64,000 nt of DNA, taken from the NCBI RefSeq assembly GCF_020055635.1, contig NZ_JAIPUT010000011.1, positions 28,920-92,919 on the forward strand, given 5' to 3'. Shown here piece by piece: positions 35,061-44,701 of the stretch; the first letter of the stretch is position 1, and the number at the start of each line of letters is the position of its first letter. The position numbers were made by a program, and so were the translations under genes. The stretch comes from Marivita sp. (GTDB lineage: Bacteria > Pseudomonadota > Alphaproteobacteria > Rhodobacterales > Rhodobacteraceae). The notes beneath the pieces are model-generated. The model saw nothing but the letters and a program-made list of their open reading frames with translations, did not search any database and had not been told where the DNA came from.

Positions 35061-35929
35061 AGATCGGATTTATCGGGCTGGGCAACATGGGCGCGCCGAT
35101 GGCGCGCAACCTGGCACGGGAAGGACATTTTGTCTTTGGCCATGACACGGCGACCCTGACAGTGGATGGCGTGGCGAACACCCGCAGCGCCATCGAGGCC
35201 GCGACGGGGATGGACGTGGTCATCACCATGCTGCCCAATGGCGATATCCTGCGGTCGGTGGCGGCACAGGTCATCCCGGTGATGCGCAAGGGTGCGGTGC
35301 TGCTCGATTGCTCGACCGTGGACGTCGAGAGCGCCCGCGCCGTGGCGACCGACGCCGAGGCGGCCGGTTTGCTGCCGCTCGACGCGCCGGTGTCCGGGGG
35401 TGTGGGCGGCGCCGAGGCCGGAACCCTGACCTTCATGGTGGGCGGATCGGAACAGGGCTACCAGACCGCCCTGCCCCTGTTTGACATAATGGGGCGGAAA
35501 TCTGTCCATTGCGGCGCATCGGGAAACGGTCAGGCAGCCAAGATCTGCAACAACATGATCCTCGGCGTGACGATGATCGCCACCTGCGAAGCCTTTGCCC
35601 TGGCCGACAAGCTGGGTCTGGACCGGCAGGCGATGTTCGACGTGGTCAGCACGTCCTCGGGCTACAGCTGGTCGATGAATGCCTATTGCCCGGCGCCCGG
35701 CATCGGGCCGCAAAGCCCTGCGGACAATGAGTACAAGCCGGGCTTTGCAGCGGATCTGATGCTCAAGGACCTGCGTCTGAGCCAGCAGGCCGCCGAGGCG
35801 TCGGATGCCGACACGCCACTGGGACAGGCCGCACTGGAGCTTTACCGCCGTTTCGTCGAGGACGAGGACGGCAAGGGACGCGACTTTTCAGCGATGCTGC
35901 CCCGGTTCGAAAAACGCGGGCGCAGCTGA
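35057..35929 (+). CDS. mmsB: 3-hydroxyisobutyrate dehydrogenase
   Basis: A 290-residue beta-hydroxyacid dehydrogenase: nucleotide-binding GFIGLGNMGAPMARNL at the N-terminus, substrate-binding DAPVSGGVGGAEAGTLTFMVGG, and the catalytic Lys in GNGQAAKICNNMILG. It turns 3-hydroxyisobutyrate into methylmalonate semialdehyde, the substrate of MmsA. It is coupled to the hydrolase gene by a four-base overlap. Confidence 0.95.
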   Translation: MKIGFIGLGNMGAPMARNLAREGHFVFGHDTATLTVDGVANTRSAIEAATGMDVVITMLPNGDILRSVAAQVIPVMRKGAVLLDCSTVDVESARAVATDAEAAGLLPLDAPVSGGVGGAEAGTLTFMVGGSEQGYQTALPLFDIMGRKSVHCGASGNGQAAKICNNMILGVTMIATCEAFALADKLGLDRQAMFDVVSTSSGYSWSMNAYCPAPGIGPQSPADNEYKPGFAADLMLKDLRLSQQAAEASDADTPLGQAALELYRRFVEDEDGKGRDFSAMLPRFEKRGRS

Positions 35930-35932
35930 CAA

Positions 35933-35963
35933 ACGGACCTGCCTGCCCATATTGCGGGTCCGT
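35933..35963 (+). terminator. stem-loop after mmsB
   Basis: A 10-bp stem ACGGACCTGC/GCGGGTCCGT (one G-T pair) with an 11-base loop, three bases after the stop. There is no T-run, so it is either a weak terminator or a 3'-end stabiliser. Confidence 0.6.
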
Positions 35964-36076
35964 GAGACATCCTGATCCGCAAAGAACCTAAAAATTGGCT
36001 AAATTGCTCCAAATATCCGCCGCCTTGCCAAGGCAAAACCGGTGTCGAACACTGGTTAATGGCAAGGCGGCATTCC

Positions 36077-37660
36077 ATGCCCATCGCACAGGCACTCCCC
36101 ATCAACACCAGCGCCACCGCGCTGCAGATGGCGAACAACATCTTCGGCGCGGGCATCACCGTCAACAGCGCCGGCTATACCGGTGACGCGCGGTCCTCGG
36201 GCATCTACACGAACGGCGACACGGTTTCGCCGGAACTGACGCCGGGTGACACCGGGGTGATCCTGTCGACCGGTCTTGCGACGGGGGTCACGAACACCTC
36301 ACAATGGTGGAACCCGAACAACACCAATCAGCAGGCCGACAGATCGACTGACACCTCCGGTCCGAACAATGACGCCGACTTCAATGCTCTGGCGGGTACA
36401 GGTAGTTTCGACGCCTCATACCTCACGGTGAATTTCACGCCGGATGGCGACCTCCTGACCCTCAGCTTCGTGATCGGGTCCGAGGAATACCCCGAATACA
36501 TCAACTCGGCCTTCCTCGACGTCGTCGGGATCTGGGTCAATGGCGTGCAGGCCACCGTCACGGTTGGCAACGGCAACGTGTCGGTGGGCAACATCAATGG
36601 CGCCACTGCCGCCAACCTTTACAACGACAACACGTCGGACCAGTTCAACACCGAGATGGATGGGTTCACGGTCACGCTCAGCGTGTCCGCGCCGGTCAAT
36701 GCCGGGGTCCCCAACACACTCAAGATCGGCGTGGCGGATGTGTCGGACGCGGGCTACGACACCAACCTGCTGATCGCCGGCGGGTCAGCGCAGGCGTCGC
36801 TTGTCGCGCAGGATGACGATGCGAATGTCGGCCTGAACAGCAGCAAGACGATCGACGTTCTGGACAATGACAGTACGACCGGCGGCACCATGACGATCAC
36901 CCACATCAACGGCGTTGCCGTCAGCGTGGGCAGCAACGTGACCCTGACCTCGGGTCAGGTTGTCACGCTGAATGCCGACGGGACCCTGACCGTCCTGTCC
37001 GACGGGGATGTGGAGACCGCATATTTCACCTACACGGTCGACAACGGTCTGGGCCAGAGCGACACCGCCATCGTTCAGGTCGAACAACTGCCCTGTTTTA
37101 CGGCCGGCACGCTGATCGACACGCCGGGCGGGCCAAGACCTGTCGAAGACCTGCGCCCCGGCGATCTGGTGCTGACGCTGGATCAGGGTCCGCAGCCGGT
37201 ACGGTGGGCCGGGTCGCGCGCGATCGAGGCAAAGGGCAACTTTGCGCCGATCCGCATCAAGGCCGGCAGCTATGGCGCGACCCAAGACGTGCGGCTGTCG
37301 CCGCAGCACCGGGTGCTGGTGAGCGACGTCTGGGCGGAGTTGCTGTTCGGAGATTCCGAAGTGCTGGTCAAGGCAAAGGACCTGGTGAACCACAAGACGG
37401 TCTGCCGCGAGGAAAGCGACACCCCCGTCACCTATGTGCACCTGCTGTTCGACGCCCACCAGATCCTGTCATCGCATGGACTCTTGTCGGAAAGCTACCT
37501 GCCGGGGCCGATGATGCAGAAGGCCTTTTCCCAAGCCTCCTGCGAGGAAATAATCACGCTTTTTCCCGAGCTTGCCGAGATCGAGTGTGACGGCTGGGAG
37601 GCGGCGCGGCCGATCCTGAAATCCTACGAGGCGCAGGCCCTGCAAGCCCGCGCCGCGTGA
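36077..37660 (+). CDS. choice-of-anchor L domain protein with C-terminal Hint domain
   Basis: A 527-residue protein of low Lys/Arg content. Residues about 15-240 form a choice-of-anchor L type domain (LPINTSATALQMANNIFG, FVIGSEEYPEYINSAFLDVVGIW, GFTVTLSVSAPVN, LKIGVADVSDAGYDTNLLI). A cadherin-like segment follows (DDDANVGLNSSKTIDVLDND). From about residue 340 it carries a Hint (hedgehog/intein) domain: PCFTAGTLIDTPGGPRPVEDL with the potential nucleophile Cys, then DVRLSPQHRVLV. There is no classical signal peptide, so type I secretion is the likely export path, but no T1SS genes are nearby. The ATG giving MPIAQALP is chosen; one six codons earlier is possible. Confidence 0.88.
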   Translation: MPIAQALPINTSATALQMANNIFGAGITVNSAGYTGDARSSGIYTNGDTVSPELTPGDTGVILSTGLATGVTNTSQWWNPNNTNQQADRSTDTSGPNNDADFNALAGTGSFDASYLTVNFTPDGDLLTLSFVIGSEEYPEYINSAFLDVVGIWVNGVQATVTVGNGNVSVGNINGATAANLYNDNTSDQFNTEMDGFTVTLSVSAPVNAGVPNTLKIGVADVSDAGYDTNLLIAGGSAQASLVAQDDDANVGLNSSKTIDVLDNDSTTGGTMTITHINGVAVSVGSNVTLTSGQVVTLNADGTLTVLSDGDVETAYFTYTVDNGLGQSDTAIVQVEQLPCFTAGTLIDTPGGPRPVEDLRPGDLVLTLDQGPQPVRWAGSRAIEAKGNFAPIRIKAGSYGATQDVRLSPQHRVLVSDVWAELLFGDSEVLVKAKDLVNHKTVCREESDTPVTYVHLLFDAHQILSSHGLLSESYLPGPMMQKAFSQASCEEIITLFPELAEIECDGWEAARPILKSYEAQALQARAA

Positions 37661-37669
37661 TATGGGTGG

Positions 37670-40558
37670 TCATTCGGCCGCCAGCGGTTTCCGCGCGGAC
37701 AGCATCGGCTTGAGATAGCGACCGGTATGCGAGGCCGCGACTTCGGCCACCTGTTCCGGCGTGCCGGTCGCCACGATCTGGCCGCCGCCATCGCCGCCCT
37801 CGGGGCCGATGTCGATGAGCCAGTCGGCGGTCTTGATCACATCGAGATTGTGTTCGATCACGATGACCGAATTGCCCTGCTCCACGAGTTCATGCAACAC
37901 TTCAAGAAGCTTGCGTACGTCCTCGAAATGCAAGCCAGTTGTCGGTTCGTCCAGAATGTAGAGCGTGCGACCGGTCGACCGTTTGGCCAGCTCTTTCGAC
38001 AGCTTCACGCGCTGCGCTTCGCCGCCCGACAGGGTGGTCGCCTGCTGGCCCACCTTGATATAGCCCAGCCCGACACGGACCAGCGCATCCATCTTTTCCC
38101 GGATGCTGGGCACCGCCTTGAAGAACTCCTGTGCATCTTCAACCGTCATGTCAAGAACGTCGGCTATGCTCTTGCCTTTGAACTTGATTTCCAAGGTCTC
38201 GCGATTGTACCGCGCGCCCTTGCAGGTCTCGCAGGTGACATAGACATCCGGCAGGAAATGCATCTCGATCTTGATGACACCGTCGCCTTGGCACGCCTCG
38301 CAGCGCCCGCCCTTGACGTTGAAGCTGAACCGGCCCGGCTTGTAGCCGCGCGTCTTGGCCTCGGGCAGCCCGGCGAACCAGTCGCGGATCGGGGTGAAGG
38401 CGCCGGTATACGTCGCCGGGTTCGAGCGCGGCGTCCGGCCAATGGGCCGCTGGTCAATGTCGATCACCTTGTCCAGATGTTCCAGCCCCTTGATCGTCTC
38501 GCAAGGTGCGGGAGTCTGACGGGCCCCGTTCAGGCGCATGGAGGCGGTCTTGAACAGGGTTTCGATCGTCAGGGTGGACTTGCCGCCGCCCGACACCCCG
38601 GTGACGCAGACGAACTTGCCCAGCGGGAATTCGGCCGTGACGTTCTGCAGGTTGTTGCCCGACGCCTTGACCACCTTGATCGACTTGCCTTTCTTGCCCT
38701 TGCGCCGTTCCGCGGGCACGGCGATTTCGCGCGTGCCGCTCAGGTATTGCCCGGTCAGGGAGGCCGGATCGTCGGCGACCTCTTGCGGCGTGCCTTTCGC
38801 GACCACCTGCCCGCCATGCACCCCGGCACCGGGACCGATATCGAAGACGTAGTCCGCTTCGCGGATCGCCTCTTCGTCATGCTCGACCACGATCACGGTA
38901 TTGCCCTGATCTCGCAGGGATTTCAACGTCCCAAGCAAGCGGTCATTGTCGCGCTGGTGCAGCCCGATGGACGGCTCGTCGAGCACGTAGAGCACGCCGG
39001 TCAGGCCCGAACCGATCTGGCTGGCAAGGCGGATGCGCTGGCTTTCGCCGCCCGACAAGGTGCCCGCATTGCGCGACAGGGTCAGGTATTCGAGGCCCAC
39101 ATTGTTCAGGAAGCCAAGCCGTTCGCGGATTTCCTTGAGGATCGCGCGGGCGATCTCGTTCTTCTGGTTGGTCAGGTGTTCGGGCACCGTGTTGCACCAG
39201 TCGAACGCGTCCTTGATCGACATCTGGACGACCTGGCCGACATGAAGCCGCTGGCCCGCATCGCCTTTCGACGGACCGATCCTGACCGCCAACGCCTCTT
39301 CCCGCAGGCGGTAGCCGCCGCAGGTGCCGCAGGAGCGGTTGTTCTGGAAGCGTTCGAATTCCTCGCGAATCCAGTTGGAATCGGTCTCGCGGTAGCGGCG
39401 TTCCATGTTGGGGATCACGCCTTCGAAGGTCCGCGTCACCTGGTAGACGCGACCGCCCTCGTCGTAGCGGAAGGAAATTTCCTCGTCGCCCGAACCATAG
39501 AGAAAGACCTGCTGGACATGCGGGTCGAGATCCTTCCAGCGGGCGTTCTTGTCGAATTCGTAATGTTTCGCCAGCGCTTCGATGGTTTGCAGGAAATAGG
39601 GCGACTTGCCCTTGCGCCACGGCGCCAGCGCCCCGTCGGAGATCTTGAGCGTCGTGTCGGGCACCACGAGGTTGGGATCGAAGAACAGTTCGACCCCGAG
39701 ACCGTCACACTCCGGGCAGGCCCCGAACGGTGCGTTGAAGGAAAACAGGCGCGGCTCGATTTCGGAAATGGTGAAGCCACTGACCGGGCAGGCGAATTTT
39801 TCCGAGAACGTGTGCCGTTCCGGCTCACCCTCGCTGGGCGCGGTTTCAAGGATCGCGATGCCGTCCGCCAGGTCGAGCGCGGTTCGGAAACTGTCGGCAA
39901 GGCGGGTTTCCAGACCTTCCTTCACCACCAGGCGGTCTACCACCACGTCGATGTCGTGGCGGAATTTCTTGTCGAGCGTCGGCGGTTCGTCCAGCTCGTA
40001 GAACTGCCCGTCCACCTTGACCCGCTGGAAACCCTGCTTGCGCAATTCGAGGAATTCCTTGCGGTATTCGCCTTTGCGGTCGCGCACGATGGGCGCGAGC
40101 AGATAGGCGCGCGTACCCTCCTCCATCGCCATCACGCGGTCGACCATGTCCTGCACCTGCTGCGCCTCGATGGGCAGGCCGGTGGCGGGGCTGTAGGGTG
40201 TGCCGACACGCGCGAACAGAAGGCGCATGTAGTCGTAGATCTCGGTCACGGTGCCGACTGTGGAGCGCGGGTTTTTCGACGTGGTCTTCTGCTCGATCGA
40301 GATCGCCGGAGACAGGCCGGAGATGTGATCGACATCGGGCTTTTCCATCATGTCGAGGAACTGCCGCGCATAGGCGGACAGCGATTCCACGTAGCGACGC
40401 TGCCCTTCGGCATAGATCGTATCGAAGGCCAGCGACGACTTGCCCGACCCGGACAGGCCGGTGATCACCACAAGCTGATCCCGCGGGATATCCACGTCGA
40501 TATTCTTGAGATTGTGCTCGCGCGCGCCGCGCACTTCGATGTTCTTCAACTCGGCCAT
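37670..40558 (-). CDS. uvrA: UvrABC excinuclease subunit A
   Basis: The damage sensor of nucleotide excision repair, 962 residues, full length. Two ABC ATPase modules are visible: Walker [14 protein letters not shown] near the N-terminus and [13 protein letters not shown] in the second half; signature [14 protein letters not shown] and [15 protein letters not shown]. Zinc-binding Cys pairs occur in [15 protein letters not shown] and CEACQG. A LexA box lies 66 bases upstream, consistent with SOS control. It converges on the Hint-domain gene with a nine-base gap. Confidence 0.97.
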   Translation of the reverse strand: MAELKNIEVRGAREHNLKNIDVDIPRDQLVVITGLSGSGKSSLAFDTIYAEGQRRYVESLSAYARQFLDMMEKPDVDHISGLSPAISIEQKTTSKNPRSTVGTVTEIYDYMRLLFARVGTPYSPATGLPIEAQQVQDMVDRVMAMEEGTRAYLLAPIVRDRKGEYRKEFLELRKQGFQRVKVDGQFYELDEPPTLDKKFRHDIDVVVDRLVVKEGLETRLADSFRTALDLADGIAILETAPSEGEPERHTFSEKFACPVSGFTISEIEPRLFSFNAPFGACPECDGLGVELFFDPNLVVPDTTLKISDGALAPWRKGKSPYFLQTIEALAKHYEFDKNARWKDLDPHVQQVFLYGSGDEEISFRYDEGGRVYQVTRTFEGVIPNMERRYRETDSNWIREEFERFQNNRSCGTCGGYRLREEALAVRIGPSKGDAGQRLHVGQVVQMSIKDAFDWCNTVPEHLTNQKNEIARAILKEIRERLGFLNNVGLEYLTLSRNAGTLSGGESQRIRLASQIGSGLTGVLYVLDEPSIGLHQRDNDRLLGTLKSLRDQGNTVIVVEHDEEAIREADYVFDIGPGAGVHGGQVVAKGTPQEVADDPASLTGQYLSGTREIAVPAERRKGKKGKSIKVVKASGNNLQNVTAEFPLGKFVCVTGVSGGGKSTLTIETLFKTASMRLNGARQTPAPCETIKGLEHLDKVIDIDQRPIGRTPRSNPATYTGAFTPIRDWFAGLPEAKTRGYKPGRFSFNVKGGRCEACQGDGVIKIEMHFLPDVYVTCETCKGARYNRETLEIKFKGKSIADVLDMTVEDAQEFFKAVPSIREKMDALVRVGLGYIKVGQQATTLSGGEAQRVKLSKELAKRSTGRTLYILDEPTTGLHFEDVRKLLEVLHELVEQGNSVIVIEHNLDVIKTADWLIDIGPEGGDGGGQIVATGTPEQVAEVAASHTGRYLKPMLSARKPLAAE

Positions 40559-40623
40559 GTTGCCCCCAGATACGCTTGGTTAACACATAGGGGTCCAAGG
40601 CCGTTTCGCCAATCCAAAAATGG

Positions 40624-40638
40624 GAACAAATATGGAAC
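40624..40638. promoter_or_regulatory. LexA (SOS) box upstream of uvrA
   Basis: GAAC-AAATATG-GAAC, on the minus strand GTTC-N7-GTTC, the exact direct-repeat site of alphaproteobacterial LexA. It lies 66 bases upstream of the uvrA start and about 150 bases upstream of the divergent gene at 40786. Confidence 0.85.
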
Positions 40639-40722
40639 GCTTTCATCTTGAGGGCGCACTGACCCGGCGAACAGGGCAGACGCGCATCACCAGAATTCCG
40701 AACACGGCGCACAGCGTCAAAA

Positions 40723-40736
40723 AATGTATATACATT
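40723..40736. promoter_or_regulatory. perfect palindrome ahead of the lysine-rich cluster
   Basis: AATGTATATACATT is a perfect 14-bp palindrome 50 bases before the start at 40786, inside an AT-rich stretch that is unusual for this GC-rich window. It may be an operator, possibly for the ribbon-helix-helix-like product of the next gene, or simply cover the promoter. Confidence 0.5.
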
Positions 40737-40785
40737 GTAATTACTTTGTCGTAACGTTCATCTGCTCTGACAGGAGATCGCCCTC

Positions 40786-40983
40786 GTGGGAAAAGCCGAA
40801 AAGCCAAAGAAGCAGCGCAAGGACAGCCAGTTGATCATTCGCATCGCGAAGGATGACCGGGACGCCTTTGTCGATCTTTGCGACGCACTTGACACAAGTG
40901 CGGCGCGCGAGATCCGGCGCTTTATTCGCGGCTTCCTGAAAGAGCATGAAACCGAAAAACCGAAGACTGACAAAAAGGACTGA
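40786..40983 (+). CDS. 65-residue ribbon-helix-helix-like basic protein
   Basis: The start is GTG after ACAGGAGATCGC. A lysine-rich N-terminus (GKAEKPKKQRKD) leads to SQLIIRIAKDDRDAFVDLCDALDTSAAREIRRFIRGFLK, which reads as a short beta strand followed by two helices, the pattern of Arc/MetJ-type (RHH) DNA-binding proteins, then a charged tail. It is the first of three lysine-rich genes. The assignment to RHH is by pattern only. Confidence 0.68.
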   Translation: MGKAEKPKKQRKDSQLIIRIAKDDRDAFVDLCDALDTSAAREIRRFIRGFLKEHETEKPKTDKKD

Positions 40984-40987
40984 CATC

Positions 40988-41107
40988 ATGGCGAAGAAAT
41001 CGAACATCAAGAGCCTCAAAGCTGAAGTAAAAAGCCGCAAGGCCAAGGTGGCGCGGCAGGAAAAGAAGCTGAAAAGCGCAAAGAAGGCGCTGAAGAAAGC
41101 GGCCTGA
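40988..41107 (+). CDS. 39-residue lysine-rich helical micro-protein
   Basis: Starts four bases after the preceding stop. The product is almost entirely Lys, Ala, Ser and Arg: MAKKSNIKSLKAEVKSRKAK then VARQEKKLKSAKKALKKAA, one long amphipathic helix with about 40 percent basic residues. It resembles histone H1-like tails in composition. The spacing and matching composition with both neighbours argue it is a real gene. Confidence 0.6.
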   Translation: MAKKSNIKSLKAEVKSRKAKVARQEKKLKSAKKALKKAA

Positions 41108-41133
41108 ACCTATTCCGAGGGGACCATCACACT

Positions 41134-41775
41134 ATGACTCGTCTAACCGACATTCACGGCATCGGACCGGCGCTGGCCAAGCGGCTCGAGGCCGCAGGTA
41201 TCACTGACCGCAAGGCATTGGCCGAGGCCGACCTTGCCACCCTGACCGCCATTCCCGGTGTGTCAGCCCTGCGTGCCGCCGCCTGGCAGGACATCGCCGC
41301 CGAACCTGCCGCGACGGCCCCCTCGGCCACGCCTGCACCGCAGAGCGACATGCCCGCTCGGGCAGACCGGCCAGAGGCCCAGGACAGGACGGTTGTCGTC
41401 CTGGCTGTTCCGGCCGCCGACACCCCGGCAGAAACGCCCGAGGCTGTGGAGGACGCATCCGACACGGTGTCCAAGAAGAAGAAAAAGGCGGAAAAGCCCG
41501 GGAAGAAGACCAAGGCCAAGTCTGCCAAATCAAAATCCAAGTCTGCCAAAGCCAAGTCTGCCAAAGCGAAGGATAAGGCAAAGACGAAGGGCAAGGCAAA
41601 GGCCGAGGACCCGAAAACAACGGCCAAGGCCAAGACGGACAAGAAGAAGAAAGACAAGAAGAAAAAGGCCGATGCGGCCGCCAAGACGGCCGGTGGCAAG
41701 AAAAAGTCGGCCAAGAAGAAATCGCCTGAAAAAGGCAAGAGCGCCAAGTCCGGGAAAAAGACCAAGGCAGCTTGA
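41134..41775 (+). CDS. helix-hairpin-helix protein with histone H1-like lysine-rich tail
   Basis: The 213-residue protein opens with a helix-hairpin-helix domain (about residues 1-50: LTDIHGIGPALAKRLEAAGITD, LTAIPGVSALRAA), a DNA-binding fold. An Ala/Pro linker follows (50-110), then a tail of about 100 residues made of Lys, Ala, Ser and Thr in KAKSAK/KTKGKAK-type repeats, like bacterial histone H1-like proteins. The likely role is nucleoid compaction or DNA protection. It is the last gene of the unit and is followed by a terminator. Confidence 0.78.
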   Translation: MTRLTDIHGIGPALAKRLEAAGITDRKALAEADLATLTAIPGVSALRAAAWQDIAAEPAATAPSATPAPQSDMPARADRPEAQDRTVVVLAVPAADTPAETPEAVEDASDTVSKKKKKAEKPGKKTKAKSAKSKSKSAKAKSAKAKDKAKTKGKAKAEDPKTTAKAKTDKKKKDKKKKADAAAKTAGGKKKSAKKKSPEKGKSAKSGKKTKAA

Positions 41776-41819
41776 CCAGGCCGGGTCAGCGTCCCTGACC
41801 CTCCAGAATCGTTCGAAAG

Positions 41820-41849
41820 CCGGGCTGGCCCAACGCCAACCCGGTTTTA
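41820..41849 (+). terminator. intrinsic terminator after the lysine-rich cluster
   Basis: An interrupted stem CCGGG-c-TGGC / GCCA-a-CCCGG with a five-base loop and TTTT. A second hairpin, GGGTCAG/CTGACCC at 41783-41801, precedes it. It stands between convergent units. Confidence 0.75.
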
Positions 41850-41855
41850 TCGGCT

Positions 41856-42944
41856 TCAGCGATACAGCAGTGACGTTCCGTTGTGGAAGACGTGCACCTT
41901 GTCCGGTGTCGCGCCCAGCTTCACGTTCTTGCCGCGCAGATCGGCATGGATGCCCGGAAGCTTGCCGATCACCGGGTCCGCGCCGCCTTGCGATTCGAAA
42001 TAGAGCAAGGTCACCTCGCCCAGCGCCTCGGTGATGTTGACCTTGCCGTCGAAGATGTAATCGCCATCGGTTTCAAGGAAATCCTCGGGACGGACGCCGA
42101 CATTGACGGCCTGGCCCATATCGGCCTCGGTGCTCGGGTAATCCGAAACCGCCACGCCGCCGTTCTTCATCTTGATGGTGGTCTGCTGGCCGGTTCCGGT
42201 GATTTCGCCGGGCAGCAGGTTCATAGAAGGCGATCCGATGAACTGGGCCACGAATTCGCTGTTGGGTCGTTCATAAAGCTCGAGCGGTGGCCCGACCTGG
42301 GCCACGCCCTTGTTGGCCAGCACGACGATCCGGGTGGCCAGCGTCATTGCCTCGACCTGGTCGTGGGTCACATAGATCATCGTGGAGTCGGGCATCTGTT
42401 CTTTCAGCTGCGCGATCTCGATCCGGGTGGCCACCCGCAGGGCGGCGTCGAGGTTGGAAAGCGGTTCGTCGAAGAGATAGACCTTGGGATCGCGCACGAT
42501 GGACCGGCCGATCGCCACGCGCTGCCGCTGCCCGCCGGACAGGGCCTTGGGCAGCCGGTCGAGATATGGATCGAGTTGCAGCATCTTGGCCGCCCGGTCC
42601 ACCGCCGCGTCGATCTCGGATTGCGGCTTCTTGGCGATCTTGAGCGCGAACTGCATGTTCTCGCGCACCGTCATGTGCGGGTAGAGCGCGTAGGACTGGA
42701 ACACCATGGCGATGCCGCGCATTGCAGGCGGCATGTCGTTGACCACCTGGCCGTCGATTTCCAGCGTGCCGCCGGTGATCTTTTCCAGTCCGGCGATCAT
42801 CCGCAGCAAAGTGGACTTGCCACAGCCGGAGGGGCCGACAAACACGATCAGCTCGCCCTGCCGGATGTCGAGATTGATGTCGTTGAGCACGTTGACCGCG
42901 CCTGCATAGGTCTTTTCGACATCCGTCAGTTTCAAATTGGCCAT
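41856..42944 (-). CDS. aglK: alpha-glucoside ABC transporter ATP-binding protein (AglK)
   Basis: A 362-residue MalK/UgpC-type ATPase: Walker [13 protein letters not shown]-loop FQSYALYPHM, signature [16 protein letters not shown], Walker [13 protein letters not shown], switch His in [12 protein letters not shown], and a C-terminal regulatory (TOBE) domain. It energises the AglF/AglG permease. It is the last gene of the aglEFGAK run, the order known from Sinorhizobium meliloti. Confidence 0.93.
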   Translation of the reverse strand: MANLKLTDVEKTYAGAVNVLNDINLDIRQGELIVFVGPSGCGKSTLLRMIAGLEKITGGTLEIDGQVVNDMPPAMRGIAMVFQSYALYPHMTVRENMQFALKIAKKPQSEIDAAVDRAAKMLQLDPYLDRLPKALSGGQRQRVAIGRSIVRDPKVYLFDEPLSNLDAALRVATRIEIAQLKEQMPDSTMIYVTHDQVEAMTLATRIVVLANKGVAQVGPPLELYERPNSEFVAQFIGSPSMNLLPGEITGTGQQTTIKMKNGGVAVSDYPSTEADMGQAVNVGVRPEDFLETDGDYIFDGKVNITEALGEVTLLYFESQGGADPVIGKLPGIHADLRGKNVKLGATPDKVHVFHNGTSLLYR

Positions 42945-42970
42945 GTCTGTCCCTCCCTTGTCCCGATTGC

Positions 42971-44629
42971 TCAGGATGTCATTTTAAGCGCGAGGCATGG
43001 CTGCCACGGGCCCAGATGCAGTTTCCCGTCAGCTTGCGGTCCGGCGCTCCCCAGTTCCAGACCGATCTGCGCCCAGTTGCCCTTCGGCATCGCCATAGTC
43101 GCGGGATCTTCGCTCAGGTTGAAGGCGCAGAAGATGGTCGAGCCTTCGAAGCTGCGCGTGAAATGGACGATGCTGCCCGAGTTCCTGACCCCGTCGTGAT
43201 CGCCTTTGGCCAGCGCGGGCTGGGCGTGGCGGAACGCGATGGCGCGGCGGTAATGGTGCAGGATCGCGGCCGGGTCGTCTTCCTGCTGCGCGACGGTGCG
43301 GTGCAGGTGGTCGTGGCTGACCGGCAGCCAGGGCTGGCCGGTGGTGAAGTCTCCGTTCTGGTTCGACGCTTCCCAGACCATCGGCGTGCGGCAGCCGTCG
43401 CGGCCCTTGTATTCGGGCCAGAATTCAATGCCGTAAGGATCCTGCAGATCCTCGAAGCCCACCTCGGCTTCCGGCAGGCCCAGTTCTTCGCCCTGGTAAA
43501 GACAGACCGATCCGCGCAGGCACATCATCAACGTGACGAACAGGCGCTGTGCCGCCGGTGACAGGTTCCACCGGGTCACGTGGCGGGTCACGTCATGGTT
43601 CGAAAAGGCCCAGCAGGCCCAGCCGTCCGAGGCGACTTCGTCGACCTGCGCCAGCACTTCGACAAAGCGGTCGGCGGTGGGTTCCACCCCGGACAGGAAC
43701 TCGAACGCATAGCACATGTGGATGCGGTTTTCGCCACGGGTATATTCGCCCATGATCTCGAGTCCGCGCTGCGCGTCGCCCACCTCGCCGACCGAGGTGG
43801 TGCCGTGGTATTCGTCCAGCAGCGCCCGGAACCGTTCGAGGAACGCGATATTCTCGGGCTGGTTCTTGGAATAGAGGTGCTCCTGGTGATTATAGGGGTT
43901 CACCGACGGCGCGATATTCGCGTTCCGCTGTGCCTTGGGCAGGCCCGGATTGCTGCGCAGATCCTTGTCATGGAAATAGAAGTTGATGGTGTCGAGCCGA
44001 AACCCGTCAACGCCACGGTCGAGCCAGAACCGCGTCACGTCGAGCAGCGCTTCCTGAACCTCGGGGTTGTGGAAATTCAGATCGGGCTGCGAGGTCAGGA
44101 AGTTGTGCAGGTAATATTGTTCACGCCGCGCATCCCATTGCCACGCCGGCCCGCCGAAGATCGACAGCCAGTTGTTGGGCGGCGTGCCATCCTCCCTGGG
44201 ATCGGACCAGACATACCAATCGGCCCTGGAATTGGTCCGGTCGGCGCGGCTTTCGATGAACCAGGGGTGCTGGTCCGAGGTGTGCGACAGCACCAGGTCG
44301 ATCATCACGCGAATGCCCAGCCGGTGCGCCGTCTGCACCAGGACATCGAAATCGGCCAAGGATCCGAACATCGGGTCGACGTCGCAATAGGCGCTGACGT
44401 CATAGCCGAAATCCTTCATCGGCGAGGTGAAGAAGGGGCTGATCCAGATTGCATCGACCCCCAGAGAGGACACGTAGGGCAACCGGTGCGCGATCCCCAG
44501 AAGATCCCCGATCCCGTCGCCATTGCTGTCCTGGAAGCTGCGCGGATAGATCTGGTAGATCACCGCCCCGCGCCACCAGTCATCGTCCACGGCTGTATTT
44601 TCGGCGGCCAGAGTGTTTGCCACGTTCAT
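42971..44629 (-). CDS. aglA: alpha-glucosidase (GH13, AglA)
   Basis: A 552-residue GH13 enzyme splitting alpha-glucosides such as sucrose, maltose or trehalose-type sugars in the cytoplasm. The four GH13 regions are visible: MIDLVLSHTSDQHPWF, DGFRLDTINFYFHD (nucleophile Asp), TSVGEVGDAQ (acid/base Glu), and FSNHDVTRHVTRW. No signal peptide. It sits between aglG and aglK. Confidence 0.94.
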   Translation of the reverse strand: MNVANTLAAENTAVDDDWWRGAVIYQIYPRSFQDSNGDGIGDLLGIAHRLPYVSSLGVDAIWISPFFTSPMKDFGYDVSAYCDVDPMFGSLADFDVLVQTAHRLGIRVMIDLVLSHTSDQHPWFIESRADRTNSRADWYVWSDPREDGTPPNNWLSIFGGPAWQWDARREQYYLHNFLTSQPDLNFHNPEVQEALLDVTRFWLDRGVDGFRLDTINFYFHDKDLRSNPGLPKAQRNANIAPSVNPYNHQEHLYSKNQPENIAFLERFRALLDEYHGTTSVGEVGDAQRGLEIMGEYTRGENRIHMCYAFEFLSGVEPTADRFVEVLAQVDEVASDGWACWAFSNHDVTRHVTRWNLSPAAQRLFVTLMMCLRGSVCLYQGEELGLPEAEVGFEDLQDPYGIEFWPEYKGRDGCRTPMVWEASNQNGDFTTGQPWLPVSHDHLHRTVAQQEDDPAAILHHYRRAIAFRHAQPALAKGDHDGVRNSGSIVHFTRSFEGSTIFCAFNLSEDPATMAMPKGNWAQIGLELGSAGPQADGKLHLGPWQPCLALKMTS

Positions 44630-44701
44630 CGTCCTGTTTTCCTTGCATTCCGAAGTTCCGGATGCGTTTCGAGACTTGGCCCCGCGCGATGGCGGAACCG
44701 C

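Noticed and set aside
37727..40651. Very long plus-strand open frame opposite uvrA
   Set aside because: Antisense shadow of uvrA, with no ribosome-binding site or family resemblance.
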